A stretch of 7,897 nucleotides of DNA from Actinomycetes bacterium (GCA_023420415.1 JAEZWF010000030.1:1-7897); one strand, 5' to 3'. Positions 1-6,202 are shown, counted from the first letter of the stretch. Notes: a model not told the origin generated them from the letters alone. Numbers and translations: made by a program.

Positions 1-43
1 CTGACCCCTAGAGTGCGCTCACCATCCGCACCCTGGGGGACCC

Positions 44-1165
44 ATGTCACGTCTGCGCGCGCTGGCAGCGACACTCGCTGCCGCACTCCTCACCAGCCTC
101 GTCGCCGCCGCTCCGGCCACCGCCGCATATGCGGCACCCACGGTGTCCTCCAGCGACTGGCCGCAGGGGATCAAGGTCACCGTCATTCCGGTCGATCCGC
201 AGGAGTACAGCCAGATCACGAGCTGGAGCGTCGTCGCCGAGCCGGGGCACCACGTCGCCACCATCAAGGGGACGAACGTCGACTCGACCGTGCTCAAGGG
301 CCTCACCCCGGGGACCACGTATGCCGTGTCCGTGACCGCCAACGGGCCCGCGGGACAGAGCGCACCCACCAGGTTCACGACCACGCCCCTGCTCACGACC
401 TCGGTGTTCGGGGTGGGCGACCTGGGTTCTGACGGCCGCAACGACATCATCGGTCGTCAGTCCCAGGCACGTGGCGGCGATGTCCTCGGGTATCGCGGTA
501 ACGGCGCGGGTGGCTTCATGGGGTCGGCGTTCAACACCGGCGACATCGTCCACGGCCGGCTGGCCTTCCACGCCGGTGATCTCAACGGCGACGGGCACCC
601 CGACCTCGCCTATGAGAACAACGGGGCGCTGCAATGGCGACGCAGCACCGGCCGGGACCATTTCCTCACCGAGGACCTCTCGATGGGTGGTGGCTGGGGC
701 GGCATGCGGTTCATCACCGGTGGCGGCGACTTCTCCGGCGACGGGAAGGCTGACGTCGTCGCTGTTGCGAACACCGGCGAGATGTACCTCTACCGCGGCA
801 GCGGCACCGGCCGCCTCGTCAGCAAGACCAAGATCAACGCCGGCTGGGGTTCGATGGCGGGCGTCTTCAGCCCGGGCGACTTCAACGGCGACCGCGCCCG
901 CGACCTGCTCGCCGTGGACCGGGCAGGTGTCATGTGGCTCTACCCGGGCAACGGACGGGGTGGACTCAAGGGCACCCGGTCCAAGGTCGGGTCCGGCTGG
1001 CTCACGCTCGGCTGGGCGGGACCGCTCGAGGACTTCACCGGCGACGGCCGCGCCGACATCGGTGGCGTCACGACCGACGGCAAGCTCTACGTCTACGCGG
1101 GGAACGGGCGCGGCGGCATACGCAGCAAGACCTCGGCCGGCTCGGGCTGGCAACGCTTCTTCTGA
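44..1165 (+). CDS. Secreted protein with fibronectin-III-like domain and five FG-GAP/VCBS-type repeats
   Basis: A 373-residue exported protein of unknown specific role. Residues 1-28 look like a Sec signal peptide: Arg at positions 3 and 5, a long Ala/Leu core, and an APATA-A type cleavage region. Residues about 33-115 resemble a fibronectin type III domain, ending in a GLTPGTTYAVSVTA strand pattern typical of that fold. From residue 124 there are five repeats with calcium-loop-like Asp motifs beginning near residues 126, 179, 229, 279 and 330, each of the form D-x-x-x-D-x-x-x-D, followed by a YRGNG or YAGNG strand. The spacing of about 50 residues and the D-x-N-G-D-G-x-x-D loops match FG-GAP/VCBS beta-propeller blades, which in other proteins bind ligands, cell surfaces or polysaccharides. 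The fourth loop has Arg in place of the usual Gly (NGDR). There is no catalytic domain and no LPXTG anchor, so it is probably released. A GGGGGA ribosome-binding site lies at 35-40, rather close to the ATG. It is not functionally tied to the transporter operon. Confidence 0.85.
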   Translation: MSRLRALAATLAAALLTSLVAAAPATAAYAAPTVSSSDWPQGIKVTVIPVDPQEYSQITSWSVVAEPGHHVATIKGTNVDSTVLKGLTPGTTYAVSVTANGPAGQSAPTRFTTTPLLTTSVFGVGDLGSDGRNDIIGRQSQARGGDVLGYRGNGAGGFMGSAFNTGDIVHGRLAFHAGDLNGDGHPDLAYENNGALQWRRSTGRDHFLTEDLSMGGGWGGMRFITGGGDFSGDGKADVVAVANTGEMYLYRGSGTGRLVSKTKINAGWGSMAGVFSPGDFNGDRARDLLAVDRAGVMWLYPGNGRGGLKGTRSKVGSGWLTLGWAGPLEDFTGDGRADIGGVTTDGKLYVYAGNGRGGIRSKTSAGSGWQRFF

Positions 1166-1283
1166 CGAACCGGCTCGTTCGGGTCGCGTCGCGGGCACCG
1201 GTCTGGGAGTGTGCCCTTGGTACACGTCAGGCAAGGATTGTGTAGGTCTAACGGCCATGTCGTGCTGCCACACCCGACCCTAG

Positions 1284-1297
1284 GGTTCTGCAGAACC
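1284..1297. promoter_or_regulatory. Perfect 14-bp palindrome, candidate operator for the transporter operon
   Basis: GGTTCTGCAGAACC is identical to its own reverse complement and lies 48 bp upstream of the livG-like start, in the 180-bp gap after the FG-GAP gene. It overlaps a second short palindrome, CCCTAGGG, at 1278-1285. The position suits a dimeric repressor or activator site controlling the operon, but no regulator gene is present in the window and I do not recognise the motif. Upstream, TTGGTA at 1217-1222 could be a -35 element, but I found no convincing -10 box at the right distance. A short hairpin function in the 5' untranslated RNA is the alternative. Confidence 0.35.
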
Positions 1298-1345
1298 GCG
1301 ACGGAAACCCCCTGATCCGTCGCCCTGCCGCACGAGGAGGTGCCG

Positions 1346-2107
1346 GTGTCCGACGCTCGCGTGTCGCCGCTGCTGGAGACCAGCGCCCTCACCAAGGAGT
1401 TCCGTGGCTTTCGCGCCGTGAGCGACGTGGACCTCTCCGTCGAGTCGGGCACCGTGCACGCCCTGGTCGGACCGAACGGCGCCGGCAAGACGACGCTGTT
1501 CAACCTGCTCACCGGCTTCCTCACACCCTCCTCGGGCACGATCCGCTTCGACGGGCGCGACATCACCGGGATGCAGCCCGAGCAGGTCGCCCACCTCGGC
1601 GTCGCCCGGTCGTTCCAGATCACCAGCCTCTTCGACCAGATGAGCGCCGTCGACCACGTCGAGCTGGCCCTCGCCTCACCCACCGGCCTCGGCTACCGGT
1701 TCTGGCGCTCGGCCGGGCAGATGCGCCGGTTCCGGGAGCGGGCCATGGAGCTGCTGGGTGAGGTCGGCCTCAGCGACAGAGCGGGCGCGTATGCCGGGTC
1801 GCTGGCCTATGGCCAGAAGCGTGCCCTGGAGCTGGCGCTCGCGTTGGCTCTCGACCCCAAGCTGCTGCTCCTCGACGAGCCCACGGCGGGCATGGGCCTG
1901 GAGGACGTCGACCGCACCATCGCGCTGGTGAAGAAGGTCTCGGCCGGCCGCACGGTCGTCTTCGTCGACCACAACATGCACGTGGTCGGCTCGCTCGCCG
2001 ACACGGTGACCGTGCTCCAGTCGGGCAAGGTCCTCGCCCAGGGCACCTACGACCAGGTGCGCACCGACGAGCGCGTGGTCACCGCCTACCTCGGACAGGC
2101 GGGCTGA
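1346..2107 (+). CDS. livG: LivG-like ABC transporter ATP-binding protein
   Basis: Cytoplasmic ATPase subunit, 253 residues, of a branched-chain-amino-acid-type (HAAT) importer. It should pair with the livF-like ATPase to drive transport through the two permeases. All nucleotide-binding motifs are visible: Walker A GPNGAGKTT at residues 42-50, signature LAYGQ at 153-157 (the usual LivG variant of LSGGQ), Walker B LLLLDEP with Asp177 and Glu178, and the switch His209 in VDHNM. The ARSFQ Q-loop region and the C-terminal VVTAYLG ending are also LivG-like. I chose the GTG at 1346 because GAGGAGG at 1334-1340 then sits 5 nt upstream. The in-frame GTG at 1340 would overlap that ribosome-binding site. 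It is the first gene of the operon, and its stop is 5 nt before the livF-like ATG, so the two are probably translationally coupled. The substrate cannot be inferred from the ATPase. Confidence 0.95.
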   Translation: MSDARVSPLLETSALTKEFRGFRAVSDVDLSVESGTVHALVGPNGAGKTTLFNLLTGFLTPSSGTIRFDGRDITGMQPEQVAHLGVARSFQITSLFDQMSAVDHVELALASPTGLGYRFWRSAGQMRRFRERAMELLGEVGLSDRAGAYAGSLAYGQKRALELALALALDPKLLLLDEPTAGMGLEDVDRTIALVKKVSAGRTVVFVDHNMHVVGSLADTVTVLQSGKVLAQGTYDQVRTDERVVTAYLGQAG

Positions 2108-2112
2108 ACGTC

Positions 2113-2838
2113 ATGACTGGGAAATCCACGCCCGCAACGGGATCCACGCTCGCGTTGGACGGCCTCTCGGCCTGGTACGGCGAGGCTCGGGTCCTCACCG
2201 ACGTCGACCTGACGGTCGCGCCCGGCGAGGTCGTCACGCTGGTCGGGCGCAACGGTGCCGGCAAGACGACCCTGCTCCGCTCGGTCATGGGACTGCACCG
2301 GCAGGTGCAGGGGACCGTCGCGTGGGACGGCACCGAGCTCGGGAAGGCCTCACCCGACAAGCGAGCCCGGGCCGGCATCGGCTGGGTGCCCGACGACCGC
2401 GGCATCTACTCCACCCTGTCCGTCGCCGAGAACCTCCAGCTGCCGCCGGTCGTGGGCCGTGACGGCTGGAGCCTCGAGCAGGTCTACGAGCACTTCCCGG
2501 TGCTGCACGAGCGCCGGGACTTCCCCGGCACCAAGCTGTCCGGCGGTGAGCAGCAGATGCTGGCCATCGCCCGTGTCCTGCGGATGGGCTCACGCCTGCT
2601 GCTGCTCGACGAACCGTCCGAAGGACTCGCGCCCGTCATCGTCCAGCGCATCGGCGAGATCATCCGCCAGATCAAGGACCAGGGCGTCTCGGTGCTGCTC
2701 GTCGAGCAGAACGTCAAGTTCGCCTCGACCGTCGCCGACCGGCACTACCTGCTCGCCCAGGGCCGGGTGGTCGAGTCCCTCGACAACGACACCTTCCAGG
2801 AACGCACCACCGAGCTGCTCGAGTACCTCGGCATGTAA
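2113..2838 (+). CDS. livF: LivF-like ABC transporter ATP-binding protein
   Basis: Second ATPase of the importer, 241 residues, the normal length for LivF. It shows Walker A GRNGAGKTT at residues 45-53, signature LSGGEQQ at 142-148, and Walker B LLLLDEPSEGL with Asp166 and catalytic Glu167. The segment LLVEQN follows, with Gln199 where most ABC ATPases have the switch histidine. EPSEGLAP and LVEQN are characteristic of LivF proteins, so the Gln is a family trait and not a defect. The ATG lies 5 nt after the livG-like stop, with only a weak purine-rich site before it, which suggests translation coupled to livG. A 94-nt gap follows before the binding-protein gene; it contains one arm of a long inverted repeat and a short hairpin. 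Confidence 0.95.
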   Translation: MTGKSTPATGSTLALDGLSAWYGEARVLTDVDLTVAPGEVVTLVGRNGAGKTTLLRSVMGLHRQVQGTVAWDGTELGKASPDKRARAGIGWVPDDRGIYSTLSVAENLQLPPVVGRDGWSLEQVYEHFPVLHERRDFPGTKLSGGEQQMLAIARVLRMGSRLLLLDEPSEGLAPVIVQRIGEIIRQIKDQGVSVLLVEQNVKFASTVADRHYLLAQGRVVESLDNDTFQERTTELLEYLGM

Positions 2839-2853
2839 CCGCCCGACCGCAAC

Positions 2854-2874
2854 CGGTGCGCTCGCCGGCCACCG
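2854..2874 (+). other. Short stem-loop in the livF-livK intergenic gap
   Basis: CGGTG at 2854-2858 can pair with CACCG at 2870-2874 around an 11-nt GC-rich loop, 15 nt after the livF-like stop. There is no U-run, so it is not a clear terminator. In Liv-type operons an RNA structure ahead of the binding-protein gene can protect the downstream transcript and raise the yield of binding protein; that role here is only inference. The five-pair stem is weak. Confidence 0.2.
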
Positions 2875-2879
2875 ACGCA

Positions 2880-2900
2880 GACCCAGCCACGCGGCATACC
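2880..2900 (-). repeat. Left arm of a 21-bp exact inverted repeat
   Basis: The 21 bases here are the exact reverse complement of 6182-6202; the core reads ACCCAGCCACGCGGCATACC on the + strand. This copy lies in the gap between the livF-like gene and the binding-protein gene, ending 32 nt before the latter's ATG. The two copies bracket the binding-protein, livH and livM genes in inverted orientation. The similarity fades outside the 21 bases, though both flanks are GC-rich. A dispersed repeat of this genome (REP-like) is the simplest reading. Confidence 0.75.
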
Positions 2901-2932
2901 TCGAAAGATCGCATCCCCAACCAGGAGTGGAC

Positions 2933-4174
2933 ATGCACCGAAACAAGTCTCTCGCCCTCGCGGCCTCCGCCGTCGCCGGCAGCCTCGTGCTCGCCGCATG
3001 CGGCTCCGGCGGACCGAGCTCCGGCGGCGGCAAGATCAGCGACGACAAGGTCGTCCTCGGTCTGCTCAACGACCAGTCCGGTGTCTACAAGGACCTGTCC
3101 GGCCCCAACTCCAAGGTCGCGATCCAGATGGCCGTCGACGACTACAAGGCGAAGTACGGCGACAAGGCCGTCGCCAAGAACATCGAGATCATCACCGCCG
3201 ACCACCAGAACAAGCCCGACATCGCCAACACCAAGGCGCAGGAGATGTACGACCGCCAGAAGGCCGACATCATCCTCGACGTGCCGACCTCGTCCGCGGC
3301 GCTTGCCGTTGCGACACAGGCGAAAGCGAAGAAGAAGCTCTTCATCGACATCGGTGCCGGCACGACCGCGCTGACCGGGGCGCAGTGCAACAAGTACACG
3401 TTCCACTGGGCCTACGACACCGGCATGCTCGCGGCCGGCACGGGTGGCGCACTGGTCGCCGACGGCGGCAAGAACTGGTCGATCGTCTACCCCGACTACG
3501 CGTTCGGGCAGGACATGACCAAGTCGTTCAGTGCGGCAGTGGAGAAGGCCGGCGGCACGGTGCAGCAGAAGATCGCCACGCCCTTCCCCAACGACAACTT
3601 CGCCACCTTCATCACCAAGGCCGGGTCGACCAACCCCGACGTCGTCGGGATCATGGCCGCCGGCGGTGACCTCATCAACTTCATCAAGCAGTACAACCAG
3701 GCCGGCATGGCCGACAAGGCACGGCTCGCGGTCGGCCTGATGTTCATCACGGACATTCACAGCCTCGGTGTCGAGGCGTTCAAGAACACCGTCTTCACCG
3801 ACGCGTGGTACTGGAACTTCGACGACCAGAACCGCGCCTGGGCCGACAAGTTCAAGGAGAAGACGAACACCCGGCCGTCGTTCGCGCACGCGGGCAACTA
3901 CTCGGCCGCACTCAACTACCTCGAGGCCGTCCAGGCCACCGGCACCGACGACGCGGACGCCGTCGTCAAGGAGCTGGAGGGCAAGAAGATCAACGACGTG
4001 TTCCTGCGCAACGGCGAGGTCCGCGCGGCCGACCACAACGTCACCCACGACGTCTACCAGGTCAAGGTCAAGAGCAAGGACCAGGTCAAGGAGGAGTGGG
4101 ACTACGAGGAGGTCCTCAAGACCGTTCCAGCGAGCGAGGCCTACGCGCCGCCGTCGCCCGAGTGCAAGATGTGA
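2933..4174 (+). CDS. LivK-like type I substrate-binding lipoprotein of the ABC importer
   Basis: Extracellular ligand receptor of the transporter, 413 residues, Peripla_BP_6 (type I periplasmic binding protein) fold. The N-terminus is a lipoprotein signal: Arg3 and Lys5, a hydrophobic stretch, then lipobox LAAC with Cys23 as the lipidated residue, followed by a Gly/Ser-rich linker. The mature domain begins near residue 35 with VVLGLLNDQSGVYKDLSGP, and contains the ADHQNKPD, VPTSSAALA, FHWAYDT and PDYAFGQD segments seen in a divergent LivK-like group. The C-terminal part has ITDIHSLG and YWNFDDQNRAW. Two further cysteines, Cys152 and Cys411, might form a disulfide. The ligand is unknown: branched-chain amino acids, amides and aromatic acids are all possible for this family. 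AGGAG at 2923-2927 sits 5 nt before the chosen ATG. The open frame extends far upstream through livF, but only this start gives a signal peptide. The stop is 10 nt before the apparent livH start. Confidence 0.93.
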   Translation: MHRNKSLALAASAVAGSLVLAACGSGGPSSGGGKISDDKVVLGLLNDQSGVYKDLSGPNSKVAIQMAVDDYKAKYGDKAVAKNIEIITADHQNKPDIANTKAQEMYDRQKADIILDVPTSSAALAVATQAKAKKKLFIDIGAGTTALTGAQCNKYTFHWAYDTGMLAAGTGGALVADGGKNWSIVYPDYAFGQDMTKSFSAAVEKAGGTVQQKIATPFPNDNFATFITKAGSTNPDVVGIMAAGGDLINFIKQYNQAGMADKARLAVGLMFITDIHSLGVEAFKNTVFTDAWYWNFDDQNRAWADKFKEKTNTRPSFAHAGNYSAALNYLEAVQATGTDDADAVVKELEGKKINDVFLRNGEVRAADHNVTHDVYQVKVKSKDQVKEEWDYEEVLKTVPASEAYAPPSPECKM

Positions 4175-4184
4175 GGGCCGAACC

Positions 4185-5054
4185 CTGACCGCATTCATCC
4201 AGTACACGCTCCAGGGGCTGGCGGCCGGCGGGTTCTACGCGCTGGCCGCCCTCGGCCTCGCCGTGATCTTCGGCGTCCTCGGAGTGGTCAACTTCAGCCA
4301 CGGTGCGTGCTACATGCTCGGAGCCATGATCGCGGCAATCCTGTTGCGGGACACCGGAATGACGTTCTGGGTGGCGCTCGTGGTCGTGCCCCTGGTCATG
4401 TTCGTCATAGGGGTGCTGATGGAGCGGCTGCTCGTGCGGTGGCTGCTGGGGCTCGACCCGCTCTACAACTTCCTGCTGACCTTCGGGCTGACCCTGTTCA
4501 CGGTCGACCTGATGAAGCGGGAGTACGGCGTCTCGTCACTGCCCTATCCCGTTCCCGACGCGCTCCAAGGACGGGTGTCGCTCGGGTCGTTGGAGCTGTC
4601 GGTCTACCAGATCTTCGCGGCGGCCTTCTCGGTGCTCGTGTGTGTGGTCGTGTGGCTGGTGCTCACCAAGACCCGGGTGGGCATGATCGTGCGGGCGTCG
4701 ACCGAGGACGCCGAACGCTCGCGGGCCTTGGGCATCAACGTCGCTCGGTGGGTGACGCCGGTCTTCGGGTTCGGGATCGCGCTGGCCGGGCTGGCCGGTG
4801 TGCTGGCGGCGCCGACGCGGTCGGTCAACGCCGACATGGGCTCGTTCTTCGTGATCATCCTCTTCGCGACCGTCGTCATCGGCGGGCTCGGGTCGATCCT
4901 GGGAGCGGTGGTGGCCGGCTTCCTCGTCGGACTGGTGGAGGCGTATGGCCAGGCCTACGCACCCAGCTATGCGCAGGTGCTGATCTTCGTGCTGATGGCG
5001 CTGGTGATCCTGTTCCGCCCGGCCGGCCTGTTCGGACGGGAGGAGACGGCATGA
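4185..5054 (+). CDS. livH: LivH-like ABC transporter permease, apparent CTG start
   Basis: Integral membrane permease, 289 residues from the chosen start, the usual LivH length. It should pair with the livM-like protein to form the translocation path. The N-terminus TAFIQYTLQGLAAGGFYAL is the standard LivH opening, followed by GVVNFSHGACYMLGA (residues 34-48), a conserved LivH segment. About eight hydrophobic segments can be traced. The cytoplasmic coupling loop RASTEDAERSRALGIN lies near residues 170-185 and should contact the ATPases, and an IGGLGSILGAVVAG segment lies near the C-terminus. No ATG, GTG or TTG occurs in frame between the overlapping binding-protein gene and this conserved N-terminus. 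The first downstream candidates would delete the first membrane segment. CTG at 4185 fits exactly, with GAGGG at 4173-4177 placed 7 nt upstream, so I take it as the start. A sequencing error near 4175 is the alternative. The 3' end overlaps the next ORF by ATGA. Confidence 0.9.
   Translation: MTAFIQYTLQGLAAGGFYALAALGLAVIFGVLGVVNFSHGACYMLGAMIAAILLRDTGMTFWVALVVVPLVMFVIGVLMERLLVRWLLGLDPLYNFLLTFGLTLFTVDLMKREYGVSSLPYPVPDALQGRVSLGSLELSVYQIFAAAFSVLVCVVVWLVLTKTRVGMIVRASTEDAERSRALGINVARWVTPVFGFGIALAGLAGVLAAPTRSVNADMGSFFVIILFATVVIGGLGSILGAVVAGFLVGLVEAYGQAYAPSYAQVLIFVLMALVILFRPAGLFGREETA
5038..5045 (+). promoter_or_regulatory. Strong ribosome-binding site for the livH-livM linking mini-ORF
   Basis: GGGAGGAG lies inside the last codons of the livH-like gene; its GGAGG core ends 7 nt before the ATG at 5051. 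This is a better Shine-Dalgarno match than those of several full genes here, and it sits in front of an ORF of only 22 codons. It is the main sign that the mini-ORF is translated. Confidence 0.6.
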
Positions 5055-5119
5055 AAGGCACCCCGCGAGGTGTGTCCCCCGCTGCGCTCCTCCAACTACT
5101 TCGAGGGGGCCCCGCATGA
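5051..5119 (+). CDS. 22-codon mini-ORF linking livH and livM by ATGA overlaps
   Basis: A 22-residue ORF (begins MKGTPRGV, ends LLRGGPA) that starts inside the livH-like stop (ATGA at 5051-5054) and ends inside the livM-like start (ATGA at 5116-5119). It has its own strong ribosome-binding site at 5038-5045. The peptide has no hydrophobic segment, and I recognise no homologue. Its likely role, if any, is to carry ribosomes from livH to livM, and its passage would open a hairpin over the livM ribosome-binding site. Another reading is that about 65 bp of repeat-like sequence (5055-5110) inserted between two genes that once overlapped directly, and the ORF is a by-product. Translation is not proven. 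Confidence 0.4.
   Translation: MKGTPRGVSPAALLQLLRGGPA
5076..5109 (+). promoter_or_regulatory. Hairpin that could mask the livM ribosome-binding site
   Basis: CCCCC at 5076-5080 can pair with GGGGG at 5105-5109, which is the core of the livM Shine-Dalgarno sequence (GAGGGGG, 5103-5109, 6 nt before the ATG at 5116). The loop is about 24 nt. A smaller stem, CACC/GGTG, lies just upstream near 5060-5073. Ribosomes translating the mini-ORF across 5051-5119 would melt this structure, giving a simple coupling switch. The stem is only five G-C pairs, so its effect is uncertain. Confidence 0.3.
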
Positions 5120-6141
5120 GCTCACAGCTGGAGCAACGGGTCGACGTCGAGCTGCCGACCGAGCCGTCCGCGGTGGGGCGTCGTCCCCTCGTGCGCTGGG
5201 CGATGCTGGCCGTCGGTCTGGTGGTGACCCTGGCGCTGCCGTGGTTCGTCTACCCACCGGTGGCGATGGACATCGCCGCATGGGCCCTGTTCGCGATCTC
5301 GGTCGACCTGCTGCTGGGTTACACCGGGCTGCTGTCGTTCGGCCACGCAGCCTTCTGGGGCACGTCGGCATACACAACCGGTCTCATCGCGATCAACTCC
5401 GGGCTGCCGTTCCCGGTGGCGATCCTCGGCGGCGCGGTGGTGGCGATGGTGCTCGCGGTGCCGATCGGCTACCTCTCCGTGCGCCGCACCGGCATCTACT
5501 TCGCCATGGTGACACTGGCTTTCGCGCAGATGCTCTACTTCATCGCCAACCAGTGGCGCAGCGTCACCGGCGGTGAGAACGGGCTTCAGGGCATCCCGAA
5601 GAACCTTGGTGGGCTCACGGACCTCATCAACTCCGACTCGTTCTACTTCTACTACGCGGCGCTGCCGATCATTCTGCTCGGGGTCTTCATCGCCTGGCGC
5701 ACGGTCAACTCGCCGTTCGGCCGGGTGCTGGTGGCGATCCGCGACAACCCGGCCCGGGCGCGGGCGCTCGGCTACGACGTCGAGCGCTACAAGATCATGG
5801 CGTTCGTCCTGTCGGCCGGACTCGCGGGACTGGCCGGCGGGGTGTTCTCGGTGAGCCACGGCTTCGCGTCGTTGCAGGAGCTGATCTGGACGACCTCCGG
5901 CAAGGTCGTGCTCATCACCGTGCTCGGCGGCATCGGCACCCTGTGGGGACCGATTCTCGGTGCGGCACTGGTGGTTTCGCTCGAGGACCAGCTCGCGTCG
6001 TCCGGCTTCAACGGCACCGGCATCATCACCGGCGCGATCTTCGTCGTCATCGTCCTGGCCTTCCGGCACGGCATCTGGGGCACGGCCCGCAACGGCATCA
6101 ACGCGTGGCTGCGCAAGCGGAGGCACACCTCGCGGGAGTGA
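5116..6141 (+). CDS. livM: LivM-like ABC transporter permease
   Basis: Second integral membrane permease of the importer, 341 residues, within the normal LivM range. A hydrophilic cytoplasmic N-terminus of about 28 residues precedes the first membrane segment (WAMLAVGLVVTLALPWFV). The LivM hallmark LSFGHAAFWG lies at residues 73-82, followed by further hydrophobic segments. The coupling loop AIRDNPARARALGYDVERYK at about 207-226 should dock on the ATPases, and LITVLGGIGTLWGPILGA at about 266-283 is the conserved late segment. The protein ends in a basic tail (RKRRHTSRE) consistent with a cytoplasmic C-terminus. The ATG at 5116 has GAGGGGG 6 nt upstream. This is the last gene of the operon; the stop is followed by about 300 nt without a gene. 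Confidence 0.95.
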   Translation: MSSQLEQRVDVELPTEPSAVGRRPLVRWAMLAVGLVVTLALPWFVYPPVAMDIAAWALFAISVDLLLGYTGLLSFGHAAFWGTSAYTTGLIAINSGLPFPVAILGGAVVAMVLAVPIGYLSVRRTGIYFAMVTLAFAQMLYFIANQWRSVTGGENGLQGIPKNLGGLTDLINSDSFYFYYAALPIILLGVFIAWRTVNSPFGRVLVAIRDNPARARALGYDVERYKIMAFVLSAGLAGLAGGVFSVSHGFASLQELIWTTSGKVVLITVLGGIGTLWGPILGAALVVSLEDQLASSGFNGTGIITGAIFVVIVLAFRHGIWGTARNGINAWLRKRRHTSRE

Positions 6142-6181
6142 TGGTCGCCTCGCGTTGAGGGCGAGTTCCGTTGCCCCGCTT

Positions 6182-6202
6182 GGTATGCCGCGTGGCTGGG
6201 TC
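6182..6202 (+). repeat. Right arm of a 21-bp exact inverted repeat
   Basis: The exact reverse complement of 2880-2900; the core reads GGTATGCCGCGTGGCTGGGT. It lies 40 nt after the livM-like stop. With the left arm it encloses about 3.3 kb containing the binding-protein and permease genes. The arm contains a small GCC/GGC self-complementary core (GCCGCGTGGC), as REP-type units often do. A 21-base identity in a window of this size is very unlikely by chance. Confidence 0.75.

Noticed and set aside
1166..1182. CGAAC/GTTCG hairpin after the FG-GAP gene as a terminator
   Set aside because: Only five pairs, no U-tract, and immediately adjacent to the stop codon; not convincing enough to list as a terminator.
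47..1273. Minus-strand open frame of 408 codons opposite the FG-GAP gene
   Set aside because: Composition-driven antisense frame without protein-like content; the sense frame has a signal peptide and regular repeats.
2255..2932. N-terminal extension of the binding protein reading through livF in another frame
   Set aside because: The extension is low-complexity Ser/Arg/Pro sequence from the wrong frame of livF. The ATG at 2933 has a ribosome-binding site and a lipoprotein signal.
2839..2932. Riboswitch or amino-acid attenuator ahead of the binding-protein gene
   Set aside because: The gap is only 94 nt, shows one weak stem, has no recognised aptamer core and no leader peptide rich in branched-chain codons.
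4160..4190. Binding protein and livH as one frameshifted fusion
   Set aside because: Both proteins have intact family-typical ends, and a lipoprotein fused to a polytopic permease would be abnormal. A CTG start explains the junction without a fusion.
2714..4207. Long minus-strand open frame of 497 codons opposite the binding-protein gene
   Set aside because: It is a shadow of the high third-position GC of the + strand gene. The product is Val/Leu/Asp/Arg-biased with no recognisable domain, and the + strand gene is unmistakable.
5122..6126. Minus-strand open frame of 334 codons opposite livM
   Set aside because: The product is rich in Arg, Asp, His and Gln with no hydrophobic core or motif; livM on the + strand is certain.
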